Numbered from the stretch's first letter, positions 1 through 13,297 are shown. The stretch is 64,000 nt of DNA from Silene conica (GCA_029255685.2 CM055315.2:48093705-48157704), one strand, 5' to 3'. Made by a program: numbers and translations. Notes: generated from the letters alone by a model not told the origin.

Positions 1-511
1 GGTGGTGATAGGTGGTGGTTAGGGTAGTGGTACAGGTGGTGGTAAGTGGATTTCAGGAGGTGTCGCTCACGGATCCGAGTATGTGGTTGTGACCAGGGGG
101 TGTTTGGACTAGTGTCGAAGGCTGCTGGGGTTGAGTCAGGGGTTGTGGTCAGCGTCAATAGGTGCGTCATAGTGCAGTGGTCACGACCACCGTTGCAGGT
201 GGTGGTTCTAGCTCTGTAGGGTGGTCGTTATGGGTTGTGTAGGTAGGCTGTTAGAAGAGGTTGGTCGTGAGGGTCTGTTGGCGTAAGTCGAAGGGTCTGA
301 GTATGGTTTGTGAATCTGAATGTTGCTTAGCTGCGTGTGTATGATTGTTATTAATACATTACTAATATTACTATATTATTATTATATTATTTGTTTGGTT
401 AGGTGGTACTATATTATTATTATATATATTAGTTGTTTGGTTAGTGCTGCGTAATATTTATTAATATTATTATATTATTATCATTAGTGTATCATTATTA
501 TTCTTATCAGC

Positions 512-543
<32 letters not shown>

Positions 544-1756
544 GATATTATTATTGTAAGGTTGTTATTATATGGTTAGTATCATGTATGGTTAATATTA
601 GTAAATGTTACTCCTACTTTAATTATTATTAAGTTGTTAAGTAAGTATATTATGCAAGAATATGTCGGCTATCAATAGTTCGGGTATATTTTCTATAGTC
701 ATTTATTCAAATGGAATTGGTTATAAAAGTAATAAGAACGAGTTGTTTAAGTTAATTGAAATAGTAATGTTTAATACGGTCTCGTTATGCGTAATATATT
801 ATTTGGATAATTAATTGGAATGATTGATATATTGTGTTGGTTGCGTAATTGTATTAGTTAGTAATTAAGTATATTATTGTATTAGGTGTTGAGTATGTGA
901 TGGAGTGATGCTACTGATTGGATGTTAGGTGCATGATTGGATTATATTGCTATCCAGGTAGGATACACTGACCCTACACTCCATGATGTGTTATGAATGA
1001 ATGTTGGATTGTGTGTTATGGTTACTGAGCATGATTTATATGAGAATGGTATTGATTGGATTGAGTGTTGTTTATTATTATTGGTACGCGCATTGCATTA
1101 TTTAATAACATGATGAATTAAGAGTATTGTTGCATTCATGAGCATGACATGTGCATTGGTTACGGATACGAGATGATGATGATGATATTATTGGGCCCAG
1201 GCTAGTTCTGCAGGACTAGACCTGGTGACCTCAGCTGTTATGCTGGTGTTCGGCGACGGCCGATTATAGTCTGCCGGGAGGTTCGGTATGGCTGGGTGTT
1301 ACGGGTTTGAGATTGAGATTTGTGATTGAGAATGAGATTGAGATTGAGCTCGAGCATATCATTGCATTTGCATATCATAATTGTGGCATTATAATTATTG
1401 TGTTACCCTACTCAACCGCGAGGTTGACAGTGTATTCGTGTACACCTACGATGATCCGGAATGGGGAGTAGATTCTACAGGTCAGAGACAGATGAGCTAG
1501 GAGCTGGGGCAGGAATGTGAGAATGCATATTTTGGATCGACTTAGAATTATGTCACATTTAGAGAGTCATCAGTGTTATTTTGTTTCTGTTATGTAACAA
1601 CTGTAATAACCAAGTTTTAAATTTTATCAGTTTTGTATAAAATACTTTGGCTTGTTTTACTTTGTTATTCACTACCTCGGACATTCCGAGATGGTAACAT
1701 CTCTATTTATTTGAGAATGTCTGGCAAGAGGCTCTTAAATAAATGGGGGTGTTACA
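1..1756 (+). mobile_element. 3' part of a Ty3-gypsy-type LTR (solo LTR or 3' LTR)
   Basis: The right end reads GGGGGTGTTACA and closes with the canonical CA at 1756. The last 170 bases or so, including the inverted block around 1675-1695 (CTCGGACATTCCGAGATGG), match the reverse complement of the LTR of element I at 56824-57000, and a shorter block near 1480-1490 also matches. No primer-binding site follows 1756, so this is a 3' LTR or a solo LTR. Its left end was not found and may lie outside the window. The body (1-600) is GGT-rich then strongly AT-rich. Family assignment rests on the match to element I and is tentative. Confidence 0.5.
514..543. repeat. TTA trinucleotide microsatellite
   Basis: About ten uninterrupted TTA units, with further degenerate TTA runs on both sides (about 350-600). 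Confidence 0.9.
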
Positions 1757-2123
1757 ATAGGTCTAGGGAGTAAATCACCATTGTTTGAACTATAGGTATA
1801 GGGCAAACAAATATCCTTCTACCTTGGGGATTCACCTCAAGACCGTCACAACTACATAAACAACCACCACCAACATCACCACCGACGGACCACCACCATC
1901 AACGACATCACCGCCACTGTTCATCGTTCATCATCATCATCACCAATCAAGATTCACCAAAGATCGTTCCATACATTGCCTAAATTGCTAATTCATTCAA
2001 GATTGTTCTAAAAGATTCCAAGAAGCTTCCGCGGACGATTTCTTTGCTAAGAATTCGTATCAAGATCCAAGCCCATCGTCGACACACACTTATCATTATA
2101 TCTAAAGATCTCTCTAATAGCCT
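1757..2123. other. non-coding stretch, CAC/CAT-rich
   Basis: No open frame of note. It contains CCACCA and CATCAT runs at 1855-1955, like the low-complexity leaders of plant LTR elements. No terminal repeat or other boundary was found. Confidence 0.4.
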
Positions 2124-2312
2124 TCACAATTTTATGCCCTCATATAGATCCTCTCCATCCGTCATGGATTGAACTCTATTCGATGCTCCCAGAAAAAACA
2201 TTTTTTGCTCTAGGAATTCTTGAGCAAATCTACGTACGTCTAATTCGACTTTACCTTCTTCAGCGCGAAGACATAACGCCGTGGGTGCACCAACCGTTAA
2301 GAGGTGTTTCAT
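2124..2312 (-). CDS. unassigned 62-residue open frame
   Basis: This is a 62-residue ORF of balanced composition, unlike the AT-rich low-complexity ORFs around it. It starts MKHLLTVGAPTALCL and has charged, helix-like stretches (RAEEGKVELDVRR, QEFLEQKMF). An in-frame stop lies about 20 codons upstream of the ATG, so it cannot extend far in that direction. I do not recognise the product. The composition suggests a remnant exon or an organelle- or TE-derived coding scrap rather than random sequence. Nothing on either side looks like its partner exon, and no promoter was identified. Confidence 0.25.
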   Translation of the reverse strand: MKHLLTVGAPTALCLRAEEGKVELDVRRFAQEFLEQKMFFLGASNRVQSMTDGEDLYEGIKL

Positions 2313-3340
2313 GTTAAGGACTTCTTTCCTCTTGATAGCAGAATAAGGAATGTCTTTTTTGAAATTTCAAATTTCTTTGTTTGAGGATTCTTTTTAATCC
2401 TCTTTTTTCTTTTTACAAAAAAGAAAAATAATCTTTTGTATTCCCTAAAGCGTAATAATGACGACCTTTAGGCGACTGTTAAAATACCAAGTTTAATCAT
2501 GACCCCTACTAAGTTACATTAGCTTCCACGCGTCTCGATGTTCCACGAAATCGTGCAAGTGCGGATAGGCGGTTTATTTAAACCTTTTAATATTCTACCC
2601 TTTTATAAGTACGTATTCATACATATTTTTCTTTTTAGCGTCTCCTGAAGGACGCTTGAGCGTTCCCTGTTTTAAGATAATCTTTTCTTAACCACGTTGG
2701 ATTGAATTCTGACGTTTGCCAGTTTTGTGTTTATTTTTATCCAATTGTAAATCCGAGTTGTAAATTAATGCATTAAACCAAAAACCCGAATATATTGACA
2801 AAAGTCATAAAAACATTAATTTTGATAACTTTACCATTATCTTAAACAGGACATTTACAAATTGATAATTTATCATTATCACGTCAAAATATGCTTACAA
2901 ACTAAAATATGACAATATTATACTTGCCACATCAAAATATTTGCACTATAGGCGCACCTTACTGATGCCAAAAAGATCTCTTCACTAATCCACGTTCTAG
3001 TGCTCCATATCGAAAGGGTTTATCCCCCTTAATATTCATCGCCTTCGAGGACTTCTTCGTACTCGGTAGGATTCATGTATACGGAATATGGGCTTTGTAG
3101 ACCATTCACTAGGAATGACAACAAACTTGATCGTTTTAATATTTCGGAGGCTACTGGTTGTAACTCAAAATAGGTCGTTACTATTGACCCAGGCGTGGAG
3201 CGAAAATGGACCCATAATATATCAAAAAGGGGTTGTTTTGTATTTGTATTCCAGGACTGTTTTTGAACACTTCTTGGGTCTGTTTTAGAACGACATTAAG
3301 GGTTGTTTGAGGTTATTATTTTTTGGACGAAAATAAAAGA
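2313..3340. other. AT-rich intergenic sequence
   Basis: No convincing gene. Short plus-strand ORFs here (for example at 3088-3288) have the composition of chance frames. The block 2470-2760 resembles LTR sequence in style, but no terminal pair was found. Confidence 0.4.
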
Positions 3341-4807
3341 CATAAATAATGGATATGACTTAACAAGATTACTCTTGATTAAGCCTAGGATATGACTTAA
3401 ACCAAGCACACAGCCACTAGTTTAAGACTAAGAGTTCACTCAAGCACTAAGCAAAGAGTTTACTCAATCCCCAGGCACATAGCAAAGGAGATGATTCAAG
3501 CACAAAGCAAAGAATTTAGGTTGAAAAACTTAAAGTTTTCATCATTTTTTCATTCATCCAAATCTGATTTTTACAAAGGAAAGTGAGCTCTTTATATAGA
3601 GGCTCATCTTTCATCCTAACCATACATCTATTGTTTAATCTAAGGGCTTACAAGAGTTCATAAAATCCTTACATAGAGCAACAGCCACGGCTGAAAACTA
3701 CACAAAATAACAAGCTAAAACAGGCTGCCCTCTTACACAATTCTGCATTGAAAGTGACTTGTCCTTTGCTTTTGGGAAGACCAAATATGAAAGTTTCAGG
3801 CCCTTTTCTGATCCCATGCTTTTGGCAATTGATTCCTTGTGCTTTTGACGATGCTTGAAAAAAATAGGGATTAAGATAAGGACCATAAACAACCAGGCCC
3901 TTACCCTAATCCCAAAGACACCTCGAAACAATGCAGCCCCTTTACTTCTGAAAATTTCAGCAATTCAGCCCTATTTTGTAGAAGCCATATCTCTTAGCTC
4001 AGAATGAATTTAGGGACGTATGATAGCTTTTTTGAAAGCTAAATGAGTTAAAGTTACTCTCCAAAATAAATCACCCCAAAATGATAAGCCAAACTGCAGA
4101 TATTGAGCTTTGAGTACTGACAGGTCAAAACAGAACAACATTGCATTCAAAAATCGTGACAGTCTTTGAGGGGCTGTTGTGAAAAATCTGTTTGGAATTT
4201 TTGTTTGAATCCAACTCGATAGGTTAAAAGACATCTTCAAGATTCTAGGAAGCTAAAGAACACAAAAAATTACCATGTCAATCTTTAGATATAAGCATTT
4301 GAAAACAGGCCAGAAATCTGACAAAAAACCAGTTTCTGAAATGTTGTTGAAATCAGTTTTCGTGCTTTCTTTCTTTGCTTAATTGCCTTTCATAATGAGA
4401 ATACTAAGACATGACTTGATATTAGTTAAGGCAAGTTTTCTTGGATGCAAAGAACCGTATGAAGGCTCTCCATTTCAGTGCAAGGTGGGTGTCATTGGAC
4501 CCCCAAATTGGCGTTTAAACTTTTCTCTTAGCTTCCCGGGGCCTGAAAACAACATCCATGCGGCCCTAGCACGACATGCCATGATCATGTTGTAACGGTG
4601 TTGTTCTTTGCTTTTCCAAGTACGTCCTTCTAATTACAAATTGCATGAAAAGGAAGATTGGGATCATCAGGTAGAGCCACCCGCTTTTTCCAACTTAATG
4701 AAGAAGAAAGGCTTCCGCGCAAGTTCATCAAAATACCAGTGCATATATTCTTGAAATCCGTCTACCAGAGCGTCATTGGCCTCTCTGGTTCTAAAACATA
4801 TTCTTGA
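3341..4807. other. unclassified non-coding sequence, probably TE-derived
   Basis: No coding segment recognised. A minus-strand TATA-like motif (TCTATATAAA, 3591-3600) precedes, on that strand, AG-rich leader-like sequence, which suggests a degraded minus-strand LTR promoter. The ORFs at 3698-3931 and 4010-4240 (minus) lack any recognisable domain. Confidence 0.3.
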
Positions 4808-5887
4808 TGCAAAACACATCCCTCCCACCACACCACTGGTCTCCCCATTAATAAACTTTAAATTTGTACCTCATAAGCGGATGAGTGATCGTCGTAGTAT
4901 TACGAGGATTAAACCCAAAGGAAGAAACGTGGCTACTAAGTTTCGTTGTTTAACTACCAATTTAATTATAACAAGCGATTGGTTTTGGAGAATTGATAAC
5001 TAAACAAGCCAACAAGATAAACTAGCTTAAACTAACGATTAACGGTTTGGACTACTATATTAAAGAACTAGGATGACGGGTTCACCAAAGCGGGCTAGGG
5101 GAAGATTAAAAAGCTTGCAAAACGGGTTAACAAAAGCGCGATACAATAATGAAGACATGACCTCTCGATGCAAATCCTAACCTAGGTTAAGAAGTAGCCG
5201 ACTTACTCATTCAACTAACTCGACCCTCAAGCTGTTATAAGTCCTAATCACTAATCAAGCTACTCAATCAACTAATGGACAAATTTCCAATGAAACTACC
5301 TAAAACTTACTCATTTAGGCAATTCCAAAAACACCTTGGGTGCATAACAACGAGACAACGCAAATGACTCAATAAACACCCTTAAAACATGCTAAAACCC
5401 TCCTTAAATCGTACAATGAATCCCCCTCCATCCTAGTAAGAGAACTACTCAAAAATTATAAGGGTTAACATAGCAAAACACAAGGGAGATGGGTAAATGT
5501 AAACAAATGACATTATAACATAGACAAAACAAAGATTGAATACTAAATATAAACAATTGATAACAAGAGTAAATTAAGAGGAGAATAATACCAAAGGAAA
5601 CAACTTAGGAGTGGATTAATGAGAAATTCTTCAATATCCCGGAAATACAAAGCATAAATCATAAAGGAACTAATTTAGACTAAGATTAAGGAGATATTAG
5701 CGTTTGATTAAGGAAAGATTAGATTAAAACTAGAATTCTCATATAGTTATGTGCTAAAAGATATTAAGGGGGTCTACTTATAGTTATCTTACATAATGGG
5801 CAACAATTAGAAAGAAAGAAGAGAAAACACGACTCGCGCTCGGGTTGTGAACACATTCCTCTAAATGCAAATGATATGGGAGCATCC
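4808..5887. repeat. dispersed repeat, left copy (first part)
   Basis: This matches 55212-56282 over its length in the same orientation with scattered substitutions. Similarity starts abruptly at GCAAAACACATCCCT in both copies, and the sequence upstream differs. The block starting TGAGTGATCGTCG (4882) looks like the end of a minus-strand LTR, because its reverse complement ends in CA. The family is unresolved. The copy is interrupted at 5888 by element A and resumes at 23535. Confidence 0.75.
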
Positions 5888-7552
5888 TATTAGGTTTAAA
5901 TATCTCAAAACCTAATATCTTAGTCATACTAATAAAATGAATAATTAACATTTTAATTATATGTTGTTTAGATCTTATGCATGCTAATAATCTATGCGGA
6001 ATAAAGGAGTCGAATACTTACAATCCGACGAAAACCGGTGCTAGGATGAACATCCAACCCTTAGTATCCAAAGTAGGATACCTCCTCCAAGATGCACCCA
6101 AGACAACCTACTCTTATAATTTGTATTTATTTTGCTAGAAATCAAATACAAATACTAGTTCTTATTATTTATAATATTACTACTACACATTTAGTATAAT
6201 ATTATCAATCCTTTTTGTCTTGACAAATGAGGTATGTCACACGGTTTTGGTGAGAGTAAGGATGAACAATTTCCTTTGTTTTTCTCTCTTAAAAACCTAA
6301 CTTGAACATAGAATGAATGAGTGAATGAGAACAAGGGTCTCTTTTGTTCTTCTCTATGGATGGCCGGTTGGTTAGGGTAGAATGCCCAATACATGGGCAC
6401 CTCAATACCTTCAAATGTCTCCCACTCAACTTATGCATTAATTAGATGTTTTTATACCTAACACATTATCATATATTGTGTTAATATGTAAAATGTATAT
6501 GTGTGTATGAATGTGACATACGGTCCATATTACCGAAATGGACTTACACACAATACATGTTAATATGGTATGAAACAATTACATCGACCACATTGTTTTA
6601 CGAAATTCGTAGTTTAACTATTAAACACTTATTCATAAAATTAGTAGTAATTCAAAATCACTAAGATCTAATTAATCAATCCCTTGCCACTACAACAATT
6701 GTAGTTTAAAATTATTCATTCGAGTAAATATGTTTCATAAACATGTAAATATTAGTGATGACATGTCGATCACTAAAAGTTCATAATTTAGAATCTTATT
6801 ATAAATGTTCTCCTCATATGTAAAACCCCTCGCGAAAGCGGAAATATAAACATACAAAAAGTACTAAAAATGCAGCGGAATTAAAACTTTTTAAAAGATA
6901 AACAACATGCGAGAAGTCTTAAACTGAAACGAAAACTGAAACTGAAATAAACCAAAATAGATAAGTAACAGTTCTATGTATCAAAAACAAATATATACAT
7001 CAGCCTGGGATGGAACATCCCTACAGGCACCAAAAACAAATGTATCGAAAGTCAAAGAGTCTAGCTAGGCGATATAAGGTAAGTCATATGATGACAACAG
7101 GATCATCACTCGCTAGCCCTCTCGTGAACCCATCTCCAACCTGCATGTACCTACATACATGAAAACATGTACGCCACAATCAGTGGGGAGTGACTAGAGT
7201 TCTCCTAGCCACCTTTTGTGACAACACGTAACACATAAAGCAATACAGAATACTCCAACATATATCAACATGTGAAGCATAAACAACTCATCAACTGTTC
7301 TCATACCATCATGTAAACTCTTGTGCACGGCTCTCAACCAACTTCATAAAGCGTTAGGAAGGAGAGCCGGTTTCCCTACTGGTCACCCAGTCGGGGGGTC
7401 TTTCAATCCAACTATTTATGAAACCGAACTAAGAGTCACCCAATGCCTGGGATGATCAAACCACAACTTAACAAACAATCATTTACTCATCAATATTCAT
7501 ACCCATATCTGACACGTACCAACTCAAGGCAAGCAGATAAATTCAGCAAGTA

Positions 7553-8115
7553 AAAGGTTCAGCAGTCAACTTAAGACATAACCCAGTACCAAATCAATCA
7601 GCAAGTGTAAAGGTTCAGCGGTCAACTTAAGACATAACCTAAACTCCAAAACATTCAGCAAGCAAGGACTCAGAGGCCAACTTAAGGCATGGACCTGCCA
7701 ATCAGCAAGACACTAGACTCAGCGGCCAACTTAAGGCATAGACTAGCATCCAAAAGCGAAGGACTCAGAGGCCAACTTAAGGCATGTCCCTTCACCACAT
7801 CACAAGGTACTAAACTCAGAGGCCAGCTTAAGGCATGTTCTAGCACCAAACATCTGCACTCCGGGCAAGGTGTTAGTTCCTTAGCTACCCCGTTGTGCAG
7901 CTGCTCTACTCGTCAGACTCAGAGGCCAACTTAAGGCATGTTCCAACGCGATCAGTATCAAACATGTCTGGACTCAGAGGCCAGCTTAAGGCATGTCCCA
8001 GACACGACAAACATACACATATAGGGCTCAGAGGCCAGCTTAAGGCATATCCCCATATATGACAAACAACTCACGTATTAAGTTCAGAGGCCAGCTTAAG
8101 GCATAACTTAATACG
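7553..8115 (-). repeat. hairpin array of 10 units, element B 3' LTR
   Basis: Ten units share a core that reads CAGAGGCCAGCTTAAGGCAT on the plus strand. Each is flanked by its own complementary arms: GTATTAAGTT/AACTTAATAC is a perfect 10-bp stem, CATATAGGG/CCCCATATATG nearly so, and AGGTT/AACCT a short one. Arms differ between units while pairing is largely kept. Unit spacing is about 45-60 bases, apart from one wider gap. Confidence 0.85.
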
Positions 8116-8404
8116 CATCAATTCAATATCAACCAAAGTCTATGAACTAATCTATAGTTCTACTGTTCTTAACTTCTAATGAACACTTAATTGACCCCGG
8201 GAACTAAGTTGAGGGAGAGCCGGTTTCCCTTTCGGTTGCCCGACCGGGGGGTCTCTGTCCTTACTCTATTCCCGAACCCAATATAATGTTGCCCATCCTC
8301 TGGGGACCTCAAATACATGTCAAAGGTGTACAGAACGAGTTTCAACCAAAACCGATTAACCGTTTGAAAGTTGCGATTAAATTACAAAAACTCAAAAATA
8401 GCCT

Positions 8405-8800
8405 ACAGGGGTCCCCAGCCGGTCGGCAGGCAGCCGGTCGGCCGGGTGGTGACCTCTCAGCTTGTCTTCTTTCTTTAAAACCCAAGAACACAAAAGGGCT
8501 CCCAGCCGGTCGGCAGGCAGCCGGTCGGCCGGCTGGGGAGACCTTCCCATAGCCTTCACCAAAACACGTAACCATCCCCACATGCACTCCCAGCCGGCTG
8601 GCAGGCGGCCGGTCTGCCGGCTGGGCTCCCCTCCTACCCTATATTCTTCGCAAACACCCTCAATACAACAATGACTACCAGCCGGTCGGCAGGCAGCCGG
8701 TCGGCCGGCTGGCAGTCCTAAGGCCAAAATCTTAAAAATACGAAAAACACAAGGATGCGCTCCCAGCCGGTCGACCGGCGGCCGGTCGGTCGACCGGCTC
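8405..8800. repeat. five GC-rich palindromic units, element B 3' LTR
   Basis: Units of about 36 bp near 8410, 8499, 8589, 8678 and 8762 run from CCAGCCGG to CCGGCTGG with CGGCAGGCAGCCGG in the middle. Spacers of about 50 bases are ordinary AT-balanced DNA. A near-identical run is at 14886-15281. The palindromes keep several frames open on both strands, so ORFs here (for example 8392-8841 minus and 8286-8552 plus) are not genes. Confidence 0.88.
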
Positions 8801-9517
8801 AGAGAGCCTGATACGAAAATCGCGATTTCAACCTTCTTCAAAACTCAATCATTCGACACCAAAACTTACACAACGATTCATGTGATGTTTACACAACAAT
8901 ATCAAACACCAAATACTACTAATCTATCAGCAAGTAAGTCCCATAACAATCCTCAAATGAATTTAATAAGTATCCGTCCCAAAATGCGAAAAACTGAAAA
9001 TATGCTTATGAACATATAATAACACTTTAAAGCATGAATTCTTCACCTATCAAACATCCTAAACATATTACTAAGTCCTTTGAACAATGAACATTAACAA
9101 AATCAGAAACCAACACAAGAAACACAACAAAAGTGCTAATTTACACATAAAGGCCGAGTTTCTCATTATCGTCACCTTTACTTAGCGAAACCTTCAAAAT
9201 CTTGTTCAATAATCATCAAGTCCTCTTCCGGGCTAACACAAACACCGCCTAAAACAACAAAACATCACAACTATCACGAATTTCGAATTAATTCAAACAG
9301 GCCGAAATTTCAACTGTCATAAAATGCAAGATTGATTACCTTAAAACGACGGGCTCGAGACAAGGAATCCGTGGCCGTGAAAATCGTCTCAATCGGATAA
9401 GAAACGAAGATTCTATGAGCATTTTAAGATTGAAGGAGAAATTTATAAAAATGGTGTTTGTTGTTGTTTGCAAAATCTGAAAATTGAAATGAAGGAGTGA
9501 GGTAGAAGATGGTGGGG

Positions 9518-9572
9518 TTAGGGTTTTGTGAGGAAAAAGAGGGAAAATGGGTCCATTAACAAGTTAGGCCCA
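9518..9572 (-). promoter_or_regulatory. site II plus telobox promoter module, element B LTR
   Basis: On the minus strand TGGGCC (9567-9572) is followed by AAACCCTAA (9518-9526) and a CT-rich leader. In plant nuclear genes this pairing is typical of ribosomal-protein and other growth-linked promoters. The same module is at 15924-15978 in the 5' LTR. Confidence 0.6.
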
Positions 9573-9843
9573 TAAGACAAGTTTTAAGACGGTTTAAGCT
9601 AAAAACAACGACTTAAGTTAACTATAAACTTAAGACGATATAAATATTTCTGGAATATGAAATTAAATGGCTAAGACGCAAATTACGCAATTAAATGAAA
9701 TCTTATTTAAATCCCTTAAAAGTATTCTCACATAAATTCATTAGTTATTTAAACGAAATCCCAAAATTTACGAAATATAAATTATTTCTCGAGCTTGAAC
9801 TTAAAACCTTTAAATATTGTTTACGAAAATGCGAGATGTTACA

Positions 9844-12800
9844 ATCACCCCATCTTTCAAAAAGTTTCGTCCTCGAAACTTGAAGACAGAAATAAGTACT
9901 AAAACAGCTCTAACTTTCGAAATGAACCACACGGGTCATGACAACCCAAAACTTTACTTTTCGAAAAGGTTTCAAGAAGAAAAGATTTCAAGGCACAAGT
10001 CTTGTCAATGGATATTGGATTCTCGTTTACGTCAAGAGTCCGACATTCCAAATCTGAGACAAGTCCCAAAGTTAAATCATTAAAAGTTCAAAATCACGAT
10101 CGATCCGGTGTTGATAAGCACAGTACGGGTTACCAGACGTCTCCAATAACGAGTTCAGATGACAAATCAACGCTGAGATCAATCCAAATTGCAATAAATT
10201 AGTTCTTTCAAAACCGACTTTCCCACAATAACCCTTATTTTGATTCTACAAGCGAGTAAAATTGCAACAACGGTAAACAGGCCACTTTCCCTAAAAGAGG
10301 GAGCAGTTTCCAAATTCTCGAAACAATTAAGATTTTTCAAAAACTACAAACTTTCAGAGTTAAAAATGGGAAACAAATTTCAAAAACAGTCACCGGGATC
10401 GCAGAAACGATCATAGAGATTACCTTCGACACGAAGAATGGTGAGTCTCCAGTTTCACAGCTGACAGAACACACGAGGAAGGATCGAAGGAATGAAACAA
10501 CCAGGTTAGAGGCCAAGGAAAACGGTAACTCTTGCCAAACATGGGTACACTAACCGCTCAATCCATAATCAAAACATTGTTACAACGATTTCTAGTATAT
10601 CCCAAGAAGGGCGATTTCAGTAGTCTCTAGACTCACAATGGTTTCACGATCCCTCTTACTATCATCTCATCCACAGAACAAGGTATTCCTCAACAAAAAG
10701 GTTTCCAAAACTCTCACTCATTTCACACTAAAATCCGTTCAACCACGGTTAAGGATCTCTCACTCAAGGTGGAAGCGTAATACACATACTTCAGACCAAG
10801 GTCCACGCACTTTCAGCACTTCAACCAGAATTCTATTACCATGACACCGAACCTCGAAAACCAAAATATGGCATTCATCATCCTATAACCTTAACTTTTA
10901 ACAGTTCGATCCTAGCTAACCTATTCCACAAGGTTCGACATCCTAAATTCCCAAATTTTATTACCACAATGATCATTCAAATCAAGACCTTACTAAGGTA
11001 ACAACTCTTAAATCCTCTTGTTTCCAACCACTTACCAACAATCTACATCCCAAGAAAAGTTCCAAGGAAGTAACCACTTTCACTCCTACAGTTCCCATAA
11101 GGTTTAGTTATTCACATTCCTAACTTCCCGAACGATATTCATGAACACTTATAAGTTGCAAATCTCTACACTATGATTACCACAAACATCAATGGTTACC
11201 CATCAATCATTATTGGAGTATTATTAAGCCAACATGCTTCCAATCATAAACGATCCACCTAACAGTGGTGCATTTTCCAATCCCAATAAGCGCTCCAATA
11301 GGTAAACGTTGAGGTTCCATAAGTAACTTAAGGTCAACACTCAGTCAGCTCCATAAGTCTACTTTTAAATGTCTCAACATTCTCACACTGTTACCAATAA
11401 CTCTCGTTCCTCAAGTATGTGGTCCTTTCTGCATTACCAAAAATTCCTCAAGATTAAGTAGCACTAACTTAACTAATTCATCAATTTAACCACATCATCA
11501 TCTTAAGCATGTACCTCCAAAATAACCTAAGACTCCAAGTATCGTATTTAAATCGTCAAATGGTACTTCCAAATCTACAAATACCACTTACATCTAGCCA
11601 CTTACCATGAAACTTTCAAGACGACACACTATCCAATATCACCCAAATATTATTATCATAAACTCTCTCAACTAAATCCTGACAACGCAAAACCAAGCAT
11701 TCCTCAAGGCATGTATCTCTACCCCAAGAACAGGTCGATATCGCCACTATTCTAGATGAAAAGGAACAAGGCTCACAGAAGAGGAGATGAGATGCGAACT
11801 TCAGGGATAAACACGACACAAGTCTCGAGAGAGACAAACGAAAGATGGCTCGAGGAACAACGAGGTGACAAAGTAAGGAACTTTAGGCTATGGACTCCAA
11901 TAAAATTGAAGACAAGATCAGAAGGGGAAGTAAAGGAGAAGAAAGGAGAGAAGTGACATGAAAGGAACGACTACAGAAATCTCCCAAGGTGCGGGTCTCT
12001 CACTATTCTCACGGGGTTCTCACTTCTTACTTTCCAAATCGAGTCATTCAATTATCGGTTCTCACGAACAATTCCTCCAATGATATATATGCCCTAATCT
12101 GCCAAACTTTAAACGATATCATTATTACAACTACCTATTCCCAAAAGTTTGAGATGTCTCATCCTTTCTAGTCCCTCAAATGACAATTCAATAACACCTT
12201 CAGGTCATCACCCCTATATGCTATATCTACTTTACTTACCTCACTGTCCACCAGTTAACAATTTTTAACCATCAAGTTTCTGAACTTCCATCTCTGAATA
12301 AAGTACTTCATTCCATCCACATACTGGTGGTGCATCCTCAAATTTCTCTTAAATTTTTCAATAAATAAACGCTAAGATTTATTAAGCAACCTAGGGTCAG
12401 GTAGTGATTTACTTCCTCTAAGCTTAAGTCAACCTCTTCGAGTATTCCACTATTATAGCGAATGATTCGCATTCCTCAACAACGGACCTTTCTCAACTCA
12501 ATCACTCACCTAAGTCAAGTGACACTAACTCACTTTACCCATCTATTCTTCTAGGTCGCTCTATATCCTCAAGTATCTTATCTAACCCTTAAACAATACT
12601 CTTCAATCCACAATTTTCACGATCTAGGCATGGTTCTCAAGGTTAGGTTCCACCGAATACTAAGTATACAATTCAACTTTCAAGCAAGTATCCTATCACT
12701 CACTTTCACTCTCCCAACTGGATAGACAACTAGACTCTTGGATCACCAAAACATGTCTCTCGATACCTCTTAAGTTATTCCTCAGATAACAATATTTCAC

Positions 12801-13297
12801 ATAACACAACTTACGGTTATCCTAAGACTAGTTCCTCCAAATCCAATAAAAGGGAAGATTACTTAGAGGGCACCTTAAGAAAGCAAGCAACAAGGTTAAG
12901 CTGAAAAGATATGAATATCTGTTCAAGTGAGATAGACACATATTCTAAAAGAAAGATGTGCATTCGGAGTTATCAAATAAGGTGATGCACAAAGAAAGGG
13001 AAGTATCTTCAAGGTTCAGAAGCACTCTTCAACAATAGCACGAATCTTCTATCTTCGGTAGAAACTCCGATCTCCACTGCCAAATTAATAAGCCCACGGT
13101 TTGTCGATCGAAAGATATGAAAGTGAAGTCAATGACAATCAACAAACACGTTAGAGCCTAATAAGAGCAATCACAAAACAGATTACAATATAAGTCCTTA
13201 AATCTACCCCATCTCTCATTCATTATTTGTTTATTTGGTCAAGTTAAGGTTGGGGGTCACATGAGTGCGTCGGGAGCAATAATGCTCTGATACCAAC
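9844..13297 (-). other. element B internal region, non-coding
   Basis: 3.45 kb without gag or pol. It is homologous, in reverse complement, to the internal region of element D (46741-50136): compare minus-strand 11616-11837 with plus-strand 48248-48451, which share TCTTGTGAGCC-like and GGTAGAGATACATGCCT-like blocks. Conservation of a non-coding internal region between two insertions indicates one amplifying LARD family. Confidence 0.75.

Larger units (their letters stand above)
6820..9843 (-). mobile_element. element B 3' LTR
   Basis: Starts TGTAAAACCCC and ends GATGTTACA. In plus-strand order it contains a bracket box (7362-7402), a hairpin array (7553-8115), a second bracket box (8214-8256), GC palindromes (8405-8800) and a telobox/site II promoter (9518-9572). 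Confidence 0.9.

Noticed and set aside
7689-7934. 81-residue ORF (also 14168-14413)
   Set aside because: Lies wholly in the hairpin array of the element B LTR and is present only because the repeat is open in that frame.
8286-8841. Overlapping ORFs of 70-149 residues on both strands with PAGRQAAGRP-type repeats (also 14765-15320, 44703-45295, 51096-51670)
   Set aside because: They come from the GC palindromes, which lack stop codons in several frames. Both strands are open at once and the ORFs sit in LTRs.
13284-13295. tRNA-like sequence fragments (also 22327, 32171, 37913, 46743, 61226)
   Set aside because: Short primer-binding sites complementary to tRNA 3' ends. No cloverleaf is present.
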